Source: Eucommia ulmoides
Lineage: Eukaryota; Streptophyta; Magnoliopsida; Garryales; Eucommiaceae
Assembly (NCBI GenBank): GCA_016647705.1
Contig: CM028329.1
Coordinates: 54,391,231 to 54,455,230 of the forward strand
Direction of reading: 5' to 3'
Length of the DNA: 64,000 nt
The notes under the pieces are model-generated. The model searched no databases. It saw only the letters and a list, made by a program, of their open reading frames with translations, and was not told the origin of the DNA. Of the stretch, positions 39,131 through 50,380 are shown one piece after another (the first letter of the stretch is position 1; every line of letters begins with the position of its first letter). The position numbers and the translations under genes are program-made.

Positions 39131-39496
39131 GTCATATTTACACTTTATGTTTGAATGTTTTGTAACACATTGCCTCTTCGATACTTTCGAGCCCAAGCCC
39201 TGAGAGGGATAGAAATAATTGTAGTGCATTTAAAAACTCTTATTTCAGAATTAGTTTAGAAAAAAATCTTTTCAAAAATTATATTGTAATTTAATCTATT
39301 TAAGTTTGAGTCTTTAAAGTTAATAAAAAATACAATATATATATTGTATTTTTTATTCAAATAAATATATATAAAAATAATTAAGACGTAATTATGATGT
39401 CACTAGTTCAATCGCGGTTCACCTACCAATTAAACGGGTGACCCGTGACCTGATGACTTTTCGAGTTCGATGACCGGTCCGGTTTTAAAAATATTA

Positions 39497-39960
39497 ATTC
39501 CGATGCCGATTGGGCCTGAGACCCCGTCCACAGACGTTTAACCACTGGTTACTGTTTCTTTTTGGGTAATTCTCTCATTTCCTAGCATAGTAAGAAACAA
39601 ACTGTGGTTGCTCGTTCCAGCACTAAAATTGAATATCATGCCATGACTGATGCAACTCAAGAACTTTTCTGACTTCGATGACTACTCGTTGACGTAGGCA
39701 TCTATTCTCTTATTGCTACTGTCCTACACTACGACAATAGGAGTGTTATTCAAATCGTCCATAATGATGTCTTCCACAAGCCTAAAAAACTCATTGAGAT
39801 TGATTGCCACTTCATCCGTCATCACATTCTCCAGAATACGATTTGTTTACAATCCATCAACTAAACCAATCAGATAACAGACATTTTCACTAAGGTTCAT
39901 CCACCCGGAAACTTTTACTCTCTAGTTTCCAAACTCAAGTTCACCTTCAACTCACTGCCT
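39497..39960 (+). pseudogene. copia RNase H domain, decayed
   Basis: Continues the polymerase after the hAT-like insert: DADWA(stop)DPVHRRLTTGYCFFLG, then KKQTVVARSSTKIEYHAM (the KKQ..V..SS.EAEY box with Glu-Ala changed), VLHYDNRSVIQIVHN, and FTKVHPPGNFYSLVSKL. Internal stops occur after DADWA, after LIS and before the TNQITDIF part. The polypurine tract and 3' LTR follow at once. Confidence 0.88.
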
Positions 39961-39981
39961 TGAGTTTGAGGGGGGATTTAA

Positions 39982-40141
39982 TGTAATATATGGGTTTGGT
40001 CCACTTGACCCATTAGGACAAAATTTAACCTTAGGGTCTTCCACTTCTTTTATAAATAGTTGTGTATATATTTGTATTCAGTATTCGTTTTCACAAGATC
40101 AATATATTATTCATGTTCCCCACTCCTCAATTATCTTAACA
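39982..40141 (+). mobile_element. 3' LTR of the copia element
   Basis: It starts TGTAATATATGGG directly after GAGGGGGGATTTAA and ends CTTAACA. It matches the split 5' LTR over its whole length of 160 bp, which is short but within the copia range. Confidence 0.8.
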
Positions 40142-40489
40142 TTCCTTATATGAATTGTTAAATTAAAATTCCAATTTAAATTTTATATGGATAGGATACA
40201 CTAGTTTCAATGTTATTTTTAACTCATAAAAATTGAATTTATACAAGTTAATAAAATATTTAACCCGTAGAAACTTATAAAATTAAAAAAAAGGAGATTT
40301 AAGTTAATAAGGAAGCAAAGCTCCTAGGAGTAATTTTTTAAAAAATTAAAATAAAAATTATACTTTTTAAGAACTTTTTTTTTTCGAAAATATAAAAACG
40401 GTTGCTTTTATTTAAATTGTTTACAGAGATCGATGAAAATCAATTGAATGGCATCTCTGCAACAATTTTTTGTCAATCATCTCGACATT
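40142..40489. other. Right flank of the copia element
   Basis: AT-rich, without a gene. It is paralogous to 25,930-26,240. Confidence 0.5.
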
Positions 40490-41312
40490 TTTTTTATAGG
40501 AAAAAATACATTTTAAATCATCTAGGTATTGACACAGTTCTAAATGTTGTTTCTCTGTTTGAGCATTTCATTTTAAATCCTCTACATATCAATATGTTTT
40601 AAATGGTTATTCTGTCAAAAAATCCATCAAATCTAAAGGAATAAAGGGACAAAATAGTCTTTTTACACATTTTAAATGTTATAATGTTTTTTTATTTTAT
40701 TTTTTCTTTTCTTTTTCCTAATCTCCCGCTCAACTTTCTATCTTCATCTTCCTTTCTTTCTCTCTTATCTCTTTCTCTCTCTCTCTCTCTCTCTCTTCCA
40801 CTCAACTTTTTCTCCCTTCCAATGAAAACACCCCCGTAAGGGGGTTAAACAACCCCATGGAACAAGGGGTCTATTGCATGGGGGTATTTACCCCCTTCAT
40901 TAAGCGGGGTGGGGTGAAAACACCCCCGAGTGTTTACCCTCTGTGTGCAAAACAGGGGGTTCTCACCCCCTTAACAGGGGGTGTTTACCCCTATTTGGGC
41001 TGTGATAGGGAGGGAGGGAGTTGAGCATGAGAGATAGAGTGAAAGGAGTTAAAGAAGAAAAAGAAAAAAGAAAAGAAAAATAAAAAATAAAAAAAATGAT
41101 TAAAAAATGAAAAAATATAAAACGACAATTTTGCCCTCAAAATTCAGTTAGTTTAGATAGATTTTCTAGTAGAATGACCAAATAAAAACGTACTTATATC
41201 TAGAGAGTTTAAAATGAAACGTTCAAATAGAGAGGGACCATTTAGAATGTGGCAATACCTAGAGGGTTTAAAATGTACTTTCTTTTTCTTTTTTTTTTTT
41301 TTTTTTTTTTTT
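40490..41312. mobile_element. Long inverted-repeat (foldback/MITE-type) element
   Basis: The outer arms, about 40,498-40,700 and 41,140-41,300, are reverse complements with shared blocks TACATTTTAAA(T/C)C(A/C)TCTAGGTATT, TTCTAAATG, TTTGAACGTTTCATTTTAAA-like and ATTCTGTC/ATTCTACTAG. Further inward both arms carry a TTTCTTTTC..TCAACT pattern. The centre (40,825-41,010) is a chain of CCCCC and GGGGG runs. There is no open frame. A T-run at about 41,289-41,311 closes the right side. The target duplication was not resolved. It is probably a MULE-type or foldback MITE. Confidence 0.7.
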
Positions 41313-42077
41313 GACCGAATAATCCTAAAAGGTGCAAGAAACAACCAATTAAACCTTCTCACATTTCTTGCACCGCCTGATCCTTTTTCCATTTCAGTGG
41401 CAAGAATGCCCCACCTGCTGCGCTTCACGCTGAACATCCCCGAAATCATGTATGTAACATCTATTCACACGTTGCATACATATCCATGGTGTGCAAAAAA
41501 ATAATGTTACATGTAACATTACTAAGTATGTATCCATGACAATGATTTCATTCATGTTACATGTAACATTTGCACGTTATGTCCATGCCAATAATTCCAT
41601 ATCCAGGGTGTGTGGGATTATAAAATATTATATGTAGCATTCATGTAAACATTACTGAATATGTGTGTCCATGACAATGATACATGTAACATACTTTCTG
41701 AAACTGAGAATGTGATTGTATCTGGAAAATGTTACATATAACATTCAATCGTTAGTTCTTAAAATTGTCAGATTTTTCTAGTTCGTGTCTCTAAGATGCA
41801 ACCCAAACGTTACAAAGAAGTGTCAACCCACCAAAATAATAGTCTATGCATCCAAAAATAGTTGTGTTGCATTTTACACAACACAAACAACCATATCAAG
41901 TATACCTTTCATACAAAATGAAATCTAGTTACGTATGATGTTTAAACCAAATAAAGACAGATTAAAAAGCAATTTGTTCTAATCCAGACACATAAAAACT
42001 CTGATTTTTCAGTTGTTCTATGCTTCTTCAACACGACTTGTTTCATTATTTTTTCTTGATTGGAAGTCATCCAAAGT

Positions 42078-45000
42078 CTAAGAACTGGGTGGATCAGTGA
42101 GGAATTCATGCATGAGTGCTACTCTTTCTCTTCTAAAACCTTCAATGCCATAATTAACGTTGATTTGTACGCTATTGAATATGCTCTTCATCCCATGGAT
42201 TATAGCAACACCGCAATCAACGCTGCAAAATATAATATGTTAAGAGAATTCATCAATAACTGGTTGTGTTTGGGTAACATAATTAATTAGTAATAAATGA
42301 AGTGAACTTACACAGATGATCCTTGATCTGGCATATTATTGGAGTTTGAAATTTCAGCATCCAACAGCTGATATTCACCAGCTTCCTTTGACAATAATGC
42401 ATCAACATAACGAACCTACATTTGAACATGGAAAAAAAATGGCGAGGATTATTTATTCAACATTGCACTAGCAACAAAAGCTTTAAACCTATGTATTGAA
42501 ACTCAAAAGTCTTTTTACATTCTCGTAAAATCTATCAACATCTCTGGGACGTCAGAGGTTGATCAAATTGCAGTGTGTCTACTTCTGCTCCTACTTATCA
42601 CAAACAAGCAGTGTCCAGTGTCCCGTTGATGATGTCAATCCTACAGTATTTATTGGGAAATGCACGAATCTATAGTTATTGGAAAATTCTTTTATAATTT
42701 TTGGGTTAAGATTGTCAACCAATACTTTCTTGTCCCCTGTGTAATCCAAAACTGTATATATTGTAAAACATTTCAAAAAATTAGTAACATGTAATGTGTG
42801 CATGCAAATCAAATAAAAAACATAAAAACACATTAAAAAATGTAAAATAAAAATAAAAATGTAACAATTTGATTACCCAACAACAACTATTGATGAAATA
42901 TGACCGATTTGGCAAATCATGACCAATCCCTTTTAAAGAACTTGCAACCCTTGCGTGATCAATAGACATCATCTCCATACATCCGTTGATGACCTAAAAA
43001 CGTTTAATTAATCACCCACATAATGTTATAATCATCTGCACATTTCTAAATAAACACAAAAAGTGTAAGTAACATGACAGTTGTGTTGCATGTTACATGT
43101 ACTTTGTTCATTGCTCTTGATCGCATCATCCGTTCCTTGGTTATCAAGGATTGGTACATCATACGTTTTCTTCAATCGTCGCGGTTTCTTGACAGGTACA
43201 TCATATTTGTGGATTGAGTCATCATCAGTCTTCCGTGTCTTGACGTGACTCTTAACTTTTTTTACGAGCGATGTTGGTGTCTTGGTTTCAGCCTTTGTAC
43301 GCGTACTGCGCCTAAGCTTTAGTTTTGCTGGAATTGACGTCCTTGGCGGTGAATTATGGAGACCAATGATTGATGCTTGTCTGACAATCACGTTGTCTCT
43401 GTCTTTGAGCTCATACTAGTAAAACGCTGTCAGACCAGTCATTTTTTTAGCATGTTCCATCTCTTCCTCTACTGATTGCGTTACCGAATACACAACGGCT
43501 TCTTCAAGCTTTTCCACCATCCTCTGCTGTTGTGTAACATTGTGAACTTTGGCTTCTACCAAATTCTCGTCTATTTTCTTTTTCTCTTCCATCAACCTCT
43601 CTATCTCATCCTGCAATTGGTTTTTCTCATCACCAATCCGCTCTATCTCACTTTCCAGATGTTGAATCTCTTTTATCATTTTTCTCTTCATCTTCTTGCG
43701 CTTCGCCCTCACCTTATCAACCTTCTATAATAGTTTCTGATTACTTTCGACAAGCTCTATTAAATTTTGTGAACCTCCACAAAATTTAATAACGTCCTCA
43801 TCAAATGGTTGCGATATTAACAAATCAAAGGATGACATATCGTCAGCAACAGACACCTCTTATTTTTCCTTAATCTTAGCACTCGAATTGGAGGAACGGG
43901 TCTTTGTGTCACTGTGCACAGGTAGTAAGACACCTGCCTTGAGCTCCAGCATGGACTCTGATGTTAGTCCTCGAATAACCTAAACTCATCAGTAAAAACG
44001 TGCAAAACAAATGTCATATATTAGAAATACACTAAAACAACAACCCCCCCCCCCCCCCGCGCGCGCGCGCGCGCGCGCGAATCTGTTACATGTAACATTT
44101 TTATACACTATTTTTAAATGTAACACAAATTGTGTTACATTTAACAAATTTCTTTTTCGTTAAAATCATCATACCAATTGGTATTACATTTAACATTCTT
44201 TTTTGTACATCAACAAAAAAAACCCACCTGATATGTAGTTAAATTGTGCAATCTAGGGTCGGCCGACGTCGATGTCATCATGTCTCGTTTCAGAAAACTA
44301 GGGAAAAAAAACACCTGATCAGTAGTTAAATTTTGCAAATCTAATCCAGAAGCAACCGATGTCAACGCCATCATGTCCTATTTTAAAAAACATGAGACTA
44401 CAACTATTCTTGATGCCACTGGCGAGATCAACCTTGAGTGTTCGCACAACCAAAACTAAAAAAAACACATTAATGCATTTTGTAGAAAAGTTTATATATT
44501 ATACATAATTACTACAAAAAATTAGCGCGGTTGTTATTACCTGCAAAACAATGAATGGCGTCAGCCCATTTGTAAGTTGCCATAACATCTAAATCCTCAA
44601 CAATGTTCAGGCCTGATACTCGAACATACGGCCCCTTGTTACTGAAGAAGCAGGTTGTCAACAAAAGAAGACATAGTAGTCAAACAACATCCTTCACATT
44701 TTCTTCGTCTTTTCGTCTGATGGAAGCATGCAACATGGTCTTTAATTGTACAACACTTACCTTGTTCGTGTTCAAACCTTGTTGTGCTAGGAATACATAG
44801 ACTTTCTTCTTTGCGTACTTACCTGGCAATTGTACTTCATCGCGTGGCAACCCAAAAATAAGTTGCACATCATTGCTTGTGAACTCTACGAACCGTGGTC
44901 CCAGTTTGAATGTTTTTTTCTTCGGATGATAGCACTGGATAATATTCACGATCAGACTATCGATGCAATGGGAGGAAACCTTGTCATCTTGATCATTCAT

Positions 45001-46378
45001 CATTGCATTCATGGTGTTCCAGAATGGGGTGCAACGTAAATAAAATATATGTTCATCACGTAGGTGTAAATCATGGATGACTAATGAGACCTATGAAAGG
45101 TTACATTGATATTTGATCGATCCTGATGGGGCTTGGCTTGTTGTCGCTACTGCTGCTTTGCTTGTCGACGCTGTTGGCATATTTGGAACATGTTTCCCTG
45201 AAATGGAAGACAAATAAATCAATAGATACTAAATTTTTCCAATTTCTAAAAATAAAGCAAAAACACTATTGTGTAAAATCATTTTTTTTTACCATCCTCA
45301 ATGTTGGCTGCGCTTATTGGTGTGTCATGAGTATCAACGGCAAGTATTATGTCATCTGCGCAATGTATATTAATGCATAAAGCCCCGTGACAAAAAATGT
45401 TACATTTCGTGCATTGTAATTCTCTTTCCAACAACAGATAATCAAACTTTTTGTATACAAAAACAAGAATAACTGAAATGTTACATGTAACATCTGTGAA
45501 CAAATTTTGAAACATCGAACAAAATGAAAGTACATTAATATTACATTCATGTATTGATGTTACATTTTCAACAACAGCTAAATCAAAACTTTTGTACACA
45601 AAAAACAAGAATAACTGAAAATGTTACATGTAACATCTGTGAACAAATTTGAAACATCGACGAATTTGAAGTACATTGGTGTTACATTTCGTGCATTGAT
45701 GTTATATTTCCAACAACAGATAATCAAACTTTTGTACACAAAACCAATAATAAACTGAAATGTTACATGTAACATTTGTACACAAAATTTTGAAAAACAT
45801 CTACAAAGATGAAGTACTACTTAATTGTTTCTCCCACTACTATAGCATAGACAAACAAGAGACATGTTTCAAAATAACATAAAAATTGACACAGTAAGCA
45901 TCAGTTATTCAAATATCTGCTAAAAAATGATCTACACCAAATATATGTGCTTTGTGACTGGCGTATTGTCACGACAATAGATAAATCATGATGTACCGCA
46001 AAATCACATAACTGTGCACGAAACAAATCGATCCAGATCATGTTGACATACTTGTATGGAGAAATCACCGGACATATACAACTACACTAAAAATTCGCAA
46101 TATCGTGTGTAAAAATCACAAAACGCGATATGCAAAACAGGACTCTATCGCGCACAACAACAACTAAAAATTTCCACTTCTAAATGTTTAATATACGGTT
46201 TCATGACATAAACTACAAGTTCAAACGCGTAGACTAAAACCTATCGTCTGATTTCTACATCGAAATAGTTGAGAGCGTCGTAAAAAATTGCATTAATTTT
46301 ACCTGCGTCGAAAAGGTTGACGGGATCGTATGCAGTATTGGGGTTCTTAGTGATCATCTTCTGCCGTGTAAAAACCAT
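42078..46378 (-). pseudogene. ULP1-type cysteine protease gene of the MULE, decayed
   Basis: Exon 1 (46,303-46,378) encodes MVFTRQKMITKNPNTAYDPV and ends in a GT donor. Next come a DUF1985-like domain (44,680-45,012; FKLGPRFVEFTSNDVQLIFGL), a Lys/Glu-rich coiled coil (43,416-43,712), a basic Thr/Lys-rich linker with nuclear-signal-like KKPRRLKK (43,032-43,391), and the C48 peptidase core. In the core the catalytic His is in GHWTLLVCD (His codon 42,618-42,620) and the Cys in VDCGVAII (42,213-42,215), with GT/AG-bounded exons 42,312-42,415 and 42,078-42,222 and a stop at 42,078. C48 proteases cut SUMO-like conjugates; the role in MULEs is unknown. Three stops follow the His motif (after CDK, EQK and LINL), so this copy is dead, although the C-terminal exons remain open. 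Confidence 0.82.
44044..44079. repeat. C15 run followed by (GC)10
   Basis: Fifteen Cs (44,044-44,058) run directly into an alternating GC tract of 21 bases. It lies in an intron or spacer of the ULP1 pseudogene, next to a palindrome copy at 44,084. Alternating GC of this length is rare in AT-rich plant DNA and can adopt Z-form. Confidence 0.95.
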
Positions 46379-47002
46379 TGTGAACTAATTGATACAAAAA
46401 TCAAGGTTACGGAGACCACCAATGATAGGCGACGGTGTTGCAGAACGTTAGGGTTTCAATCGTTTAGGGAATATGAAAGGTTCTCCTTTCCAAAACTGAG
46501 GACTGGTTATGCTAATGAGACATGAATACCAAAACACAACATTTAAAAAAAGTGTCTTTTCCTTTACAAGTTATCAAATGGCTGTTTAATTTGGGGTATA
46601 ATCCTGTGTTATGCATTTTATTATGTGACCTATACAATATGTAACAAAGTGTAACATTGTTACATGTAACATTTAGTGTTGTATTCATGTTGTATGTAAC
46701 ATTATTTTGTATGAAAAAAAGGGTACTTACATTTAGCATCTGCAACAAAAAAAAAACACGTTTAAAAATACAAATAATGTTACATGTAACAAATCACATT
46801 ATTGTCGTGTTGAAAATATTGCATCAACGACTTCACCAAACATAATTACAAAAAAAATGCAAACAAAACATTTATTATTCCATTGTTGAATGTGATGTCA
46901 ATGACTAGATATAACAAAATCTATTTTTGTTAAAAAAAATAAAATGAAATTCAATTGTCTACTCTCAAATACAAAAACATAATCTCTCGATGTAACTCAG
47001 TC

Positions 47003-49331
47003 TTACACCAACAGGGCTGTGCATGTCTTCCTATTGTGTCTCCCCATTTTTTCACTTCTCCCACACTTTCTTTCTTTTATCTCACCTCTTGACGGTATTC
47101 TTACTTTCTTCGGTCGACTCGGTTGCTTCTTTGACAATGGTGGTAATATAATTGCTTCGCTCTCAACCCACATAGGTCGTTCAATTATAGGGATTACATA
47201 TATTCCCCTAGAATAGGTCTCCCGGTAAAAATTGACGATGAAGTATTCTTCTATGTAATCATGTGTCGGCAAGCCACCTTTGTTAATCACTGCACAACCG
47301 TGTACGTAAGGGAACCCCTTTATCTACCATTGTCTAAACGAGCATGATCGTCCCACTGTATCAACTAGCGCTGATGGGGATGAATGAATCCCACAAATGC
47401 CATCGCCAGACAAGCTGATATTTCATGTTCTTCCTTCATTAATCGACTCGCACAACTTGTTATCCCAAAACGGTGTTATCTCACCATCCATATTTTTATT
47501 TTTTTTTATCTCCTATCAGACATTAGGTCCATCTACCGTATTCTAATTTTGTCAATCAATAATGTTGAAAGCAAATGACGATATTCACTTATCCAATAAT
47601 TGAAACATTCCGCCATGTTTGATGTCATTTCACCGTAATGTTTTCCCTAAAAAAAATCGTTACTAAATTTCATTGGAAAAAGATCATGCATGAATCGTTG
47701 AACTTTTTCTCCACCTTCGTACATTATCTGATCCTATAACATTTAATAAACTTCCGGTGTATGCGCATACGCCAACCCGTTCAATTTCTGAATCATTAAT
47801 TCCTTGAGTGTGGTGTTTCTCCTAGCTATTGCAGCCCTCAGATTCATCTTTGAATGCAATAGCCAATATGCATGGTGGCAATGTGGGAGTACATTTCATA
47901 CTCCCTCTAATATACCATTATGCAGATTTGATATAAACGTGATCACAAGATCCGCCGCAACAATATTTATAAACTCAGACAAAAACCAATTCCAATTCTC
48001 ATAATGTTCTACATCCACAATTGCAAATGCGATGGGGAACATCCCTGCAAAATCAACCAAATCACAAAAACCTCAATCAATAAAACATATGTTACATGTA
48101 ATATATCTTGTTATATATAACTTACATTTAAGTGTTTAGTGACAGGGAAAAATATGTTATACTATACACTAAATATGAAAATCATTTACTGACAGCACCT
48201 TGGTTACCATCTTTTGCCGTCACAGCTAGTAAATTCCCTTTATATCGGCCGGTAAGAAATGTTCCATCAAGGAACATCATTGGTCAGCAGAAGCGAAAAC
48301 CGTAAATATATGCTTCAAATGCGTAAACACACGTTTGAAATGTCCCGTGTCCTCATTATAGTCGAGTATAACATGACTCTCGGGGTTTGTCTGTCTACAT
48401 TTATCAACATACCATCGTAATTGGTCGTATAATGTTGAATAATCCCTAAACACGCTGTTTCTGGCCTTTTCTACACCAAGCCACACGTTGCGATATGAGA
48501 TCTCAATATAATATTGCCTCTTGAAATTGTCAACTACATCAATGGGGCGCGTTTTTGGGTTTGTCCGTACGTCATCAGTCAAACAACTAGAAACAATCTT
48601 CGAGCTCATTCGTTTGTTTTTGTTTTTGCGAAAGGCAAACCCACATATGTGTTTATTTACCAAAATTTGGATATAGAATATACTATTTTCCCACATTACA
48701 TGTCCATGCACAAACCATGGGCATTTCTTTTCCTCTCTAAGTGCACATGCAGCTGTCACACGCACTTTGTCATTTTTTGAATAACAGAAATTGAATACAA
48801 TCTCAATTGCATATTTTTTCAATACATCCCGGAATTCCCTTGTTCCGCCTCTGAATGTTTTACCCTCCTCTTGGATCCCATTAGCCCACTGAGATGACAA
48901 TAATACCCTGTCGTTACTCCGCTGCAATATGTTGCCGTAACTACCTATGTAGTCAAGTTCATCTTCGCTGTCTCCACTATTGTTTAACAGTGCAGTGGCG
49001 CTTGTTGATGCACCATTCGATCCACTAGAATCGTTCAGTCTTCTCTGGATGCATATATCTACAGCTTAATATTTTGATGCACTGTTAGCAACATCATCTC
49101 CTCAAAGTCGCTTTGGTCAGCAAGCATGCAGTTAGAATGGCCATGTAATGCGTATGACAAGTTAAAATTTGACTTAGCTAATTCTGGCCATTTGCTTACA
49201 ATCTCGTTACACAAATCACTAATGTTGTTATAGTTGGCAATCCCCAAAACTTCATTCACCCCCTTGTACTTGCACATGCATGCAATTGAAAAATGCTCCT
49301 TGTTGACATACCAATAACCATCAAAACACAT
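47003..49331 (-). pseudogene. MURA-type MULE transposase, decayed
   Basis: Mutator-type DDE transposase. N-terminal part 49,059-49,331 (FEEMM region), then after a frameshift near 49,060 the MuDR N-terminal domain (about 48,277-48,930; FRDVLKKYAIEIVFNFCYSK, CPWFVHGHV, HICGF). The core follows in another frame: MFLDGTFLTGRYKGNLLAV (first Asp, about 48,245-48,280), an intron after KDGNQG, then MFPIAFAIVDVEHYENWNWF, ITFISNLHNGI (second Asp position is Asn), and HYGEMTSNMAECFNYWI (Glu present). The SWIM zinc finger is reduced to CSFRQW..GFPYVHGC, and the C-terminal knuckle to CGRSEKMGRHNRKTC. At least seven stops interrupt it. Losing the second Asp would abolish catalysis. Confidence 0.88.
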
Positions 49332-50380
49332 GATCCCCCCTCTTTTGGAAAAATAAATATGTTACATGTAATATCACCATATAACACACCGTTATGTATC
49401 AATGTTACATGTAACACGCCTCCGTTCTTAAAAAATGACGCTACAATGTAATATCAACACACAGTTATGTTTATTGTTACATGTAACACGCTCTGTTTTC
49501 CTTGTTAAAATGTAACATGCCCTAAGAATGTAACATGCTATAGGTACAAACGTTATGTGCATCAACACACAGTTATGCTTATGCATGTTACATGTAACAC
49601 GCATATTTTCTTGTTAAAAATGTAACACACCCTAAGAATGTAACACACTATATATACAACGTTATGTGCATCAATACACAATTATGCTTATGTTACATGT
49701 AACACACTATAGGTACAACGTTATGTGCATTATGTACTACATTCCATTTCGCATATGCTGTGTGTGCTTGTGAATCAACCTGAATCATCCAAAAGACTAC
49801 TATATATGTTGATCCACAACAAAAAACACTGTATCATCCATTCGTAAAGCATTTTCGTACACGTATGTTCGACAACAAAACCTTCATCGACCAAAAACTA
49901 GGTCTTTATAAACGTTACTATCGAAAAACCCTAACTTGATATCAAGATGTCTATAAAATTACTAAGATTGGCATGTATCAAATGAGGATGTGTGTTACCT
50001 GTTGTTGATCGGCTCAGAATGATACATCAATTGCCTTTTCATAGCTACTCTAATTCGATCATTCTCTCTGTGTCCACGGCGATTTCTTGATTTTGAAATT
50101 CGAAATGCAACGTATATTAGGAAAAATCACCATGATTTGGTAGTTATAGTATGTTTTCACAACTGAAAAATCGGATTCAAAAATAGAAATCGTTTGTGCG
50201 TATAACGTAGGTGCAAATTGGTCACCGAAAAATGAACAGTAAGCGAATTTGTGACTGATCAGTGCACAGTAAATCTGGCGAGGGACTGCGCTGTTCGGTA
50301 AAACATGAGCTGGGTTTATTGGTAGATTAAGGCTAATTATGGGTTCAACCGGTAATTTTCCCTTAAAAAAATATAGCCAA

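Larger units (their letters stand above)
38555..39496 (-). mobile_element. hAT-like non-autonomous transposon carrying host gene DNA
   Basis: This 942-bp insert splits the copia codons ..AYFD and ..DADWA. The flanks ATTTTGAT (38,547-38,554) and ATTCCGAT (39,497-39,504) match at six of eight bases, as expected of an old 8-bp target duplication. The ends CAATGTTTTAAAAATTGAAC and, inverted, TAATATTTTTAAAACCGG are imperfect terminal inverted repeats, followed on both sides by GGTTC/ACCGG-rich subterminal repeats. An 8-bp duplication favours hAT; a 9-bp MULE duplication is not excluded. No transposase is encoded. The interior is a piece of a ribosomal protein gene. Confidence 0.7.
30408..40141 (+). 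mobile_element. Ty1/copia retrotransposon with three nested insertions
   Basis: The 5' LTR is split. Its first part (about 30,408-30,490: TATGGGCTTGACC, TTGACCCATTA, TCTCCCACTTCTCTTATA) and second part (34,750-34,833: GTTGTGTATAT, GTTTTCACAAAATCAATA, CTCAATTATCTTAACA) together match the 3' LTR at 39,982-40,141. A TGGTAT primer-binding site (initiator tRNA-Met type) follows at 34,834. Gag-like sequence starts near 34,920, integrase, reverse transcriptase and RNase H follow in copia order, and a GAGGGGGGAT polypurine tract ends at about 39,977. Stops and frameshifts are frequent. Without the 4.25-kb LTR/CACTA insert and the 0.94-kb hAT-like insert the element is about 4.5 kb, a normal copia length. 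Confidence 0.85.
41504..49704. repeat. Dispersed 14-bp palindrome TGTTACATGTAACA
   Basis: Exact copies, usually inside ATGTTACATGTAACAT, start at about 41,505, 41,555, 44,084, 45,479, 45,622, 45,761, 46,659, 46,778, 49,403, 49,475, 49,586 and 49,691. One-base variants occur near 41,681, 41,739, 48,088 and 49,357. All lie outside the conserved protein-coding blocks. They cluster near both ends of the MULE (41.5-41.75 kb and 49.35-49.7 kb) and around the start of the ULP1 gene. The motif is a perfect dyad (TGTTACA/TGTAACA). Binding sites for the transposase or another element protein are an inference. Confidence 0.9.
41400..50380 (-). mobile_element. MULE transposon with MURA and ULP1 genes (ends approximate)
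   Basis: A decayed MURA transposase gene (47,003-49,331) and a decayed ULP1-type protease gene (42,078-46,378) lie in the same orientation, transposase upstream. This is the arrangement of ULP1-carrying plant MULEs (Kaonashi-type). Both terminal regions and the spacers contain exact copies of one 14-bp palindrome, which ties the segment together. The outer termini are not certain: weak inverted similarity of CCAATTAAACC near 41,355 with inverted CCAATAAACC near 50,320 may mark the old terminal repeats. No 9-bp target duplication was found. Confidence 0.7.

Noticed and set aside
41153..41504. Overlapping 96-98-residue frames with poly-Phe or poly-Lys
   Set aside because: They cross the T-run at the edge of the foldback element and its arms.
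41504..49704. Palindromes as bacterial-type operators or terminators
   Set aside because: The host is eukaryotic; copies are spread over introns and spacers of a transposon and lack T-tracts after the dyad.
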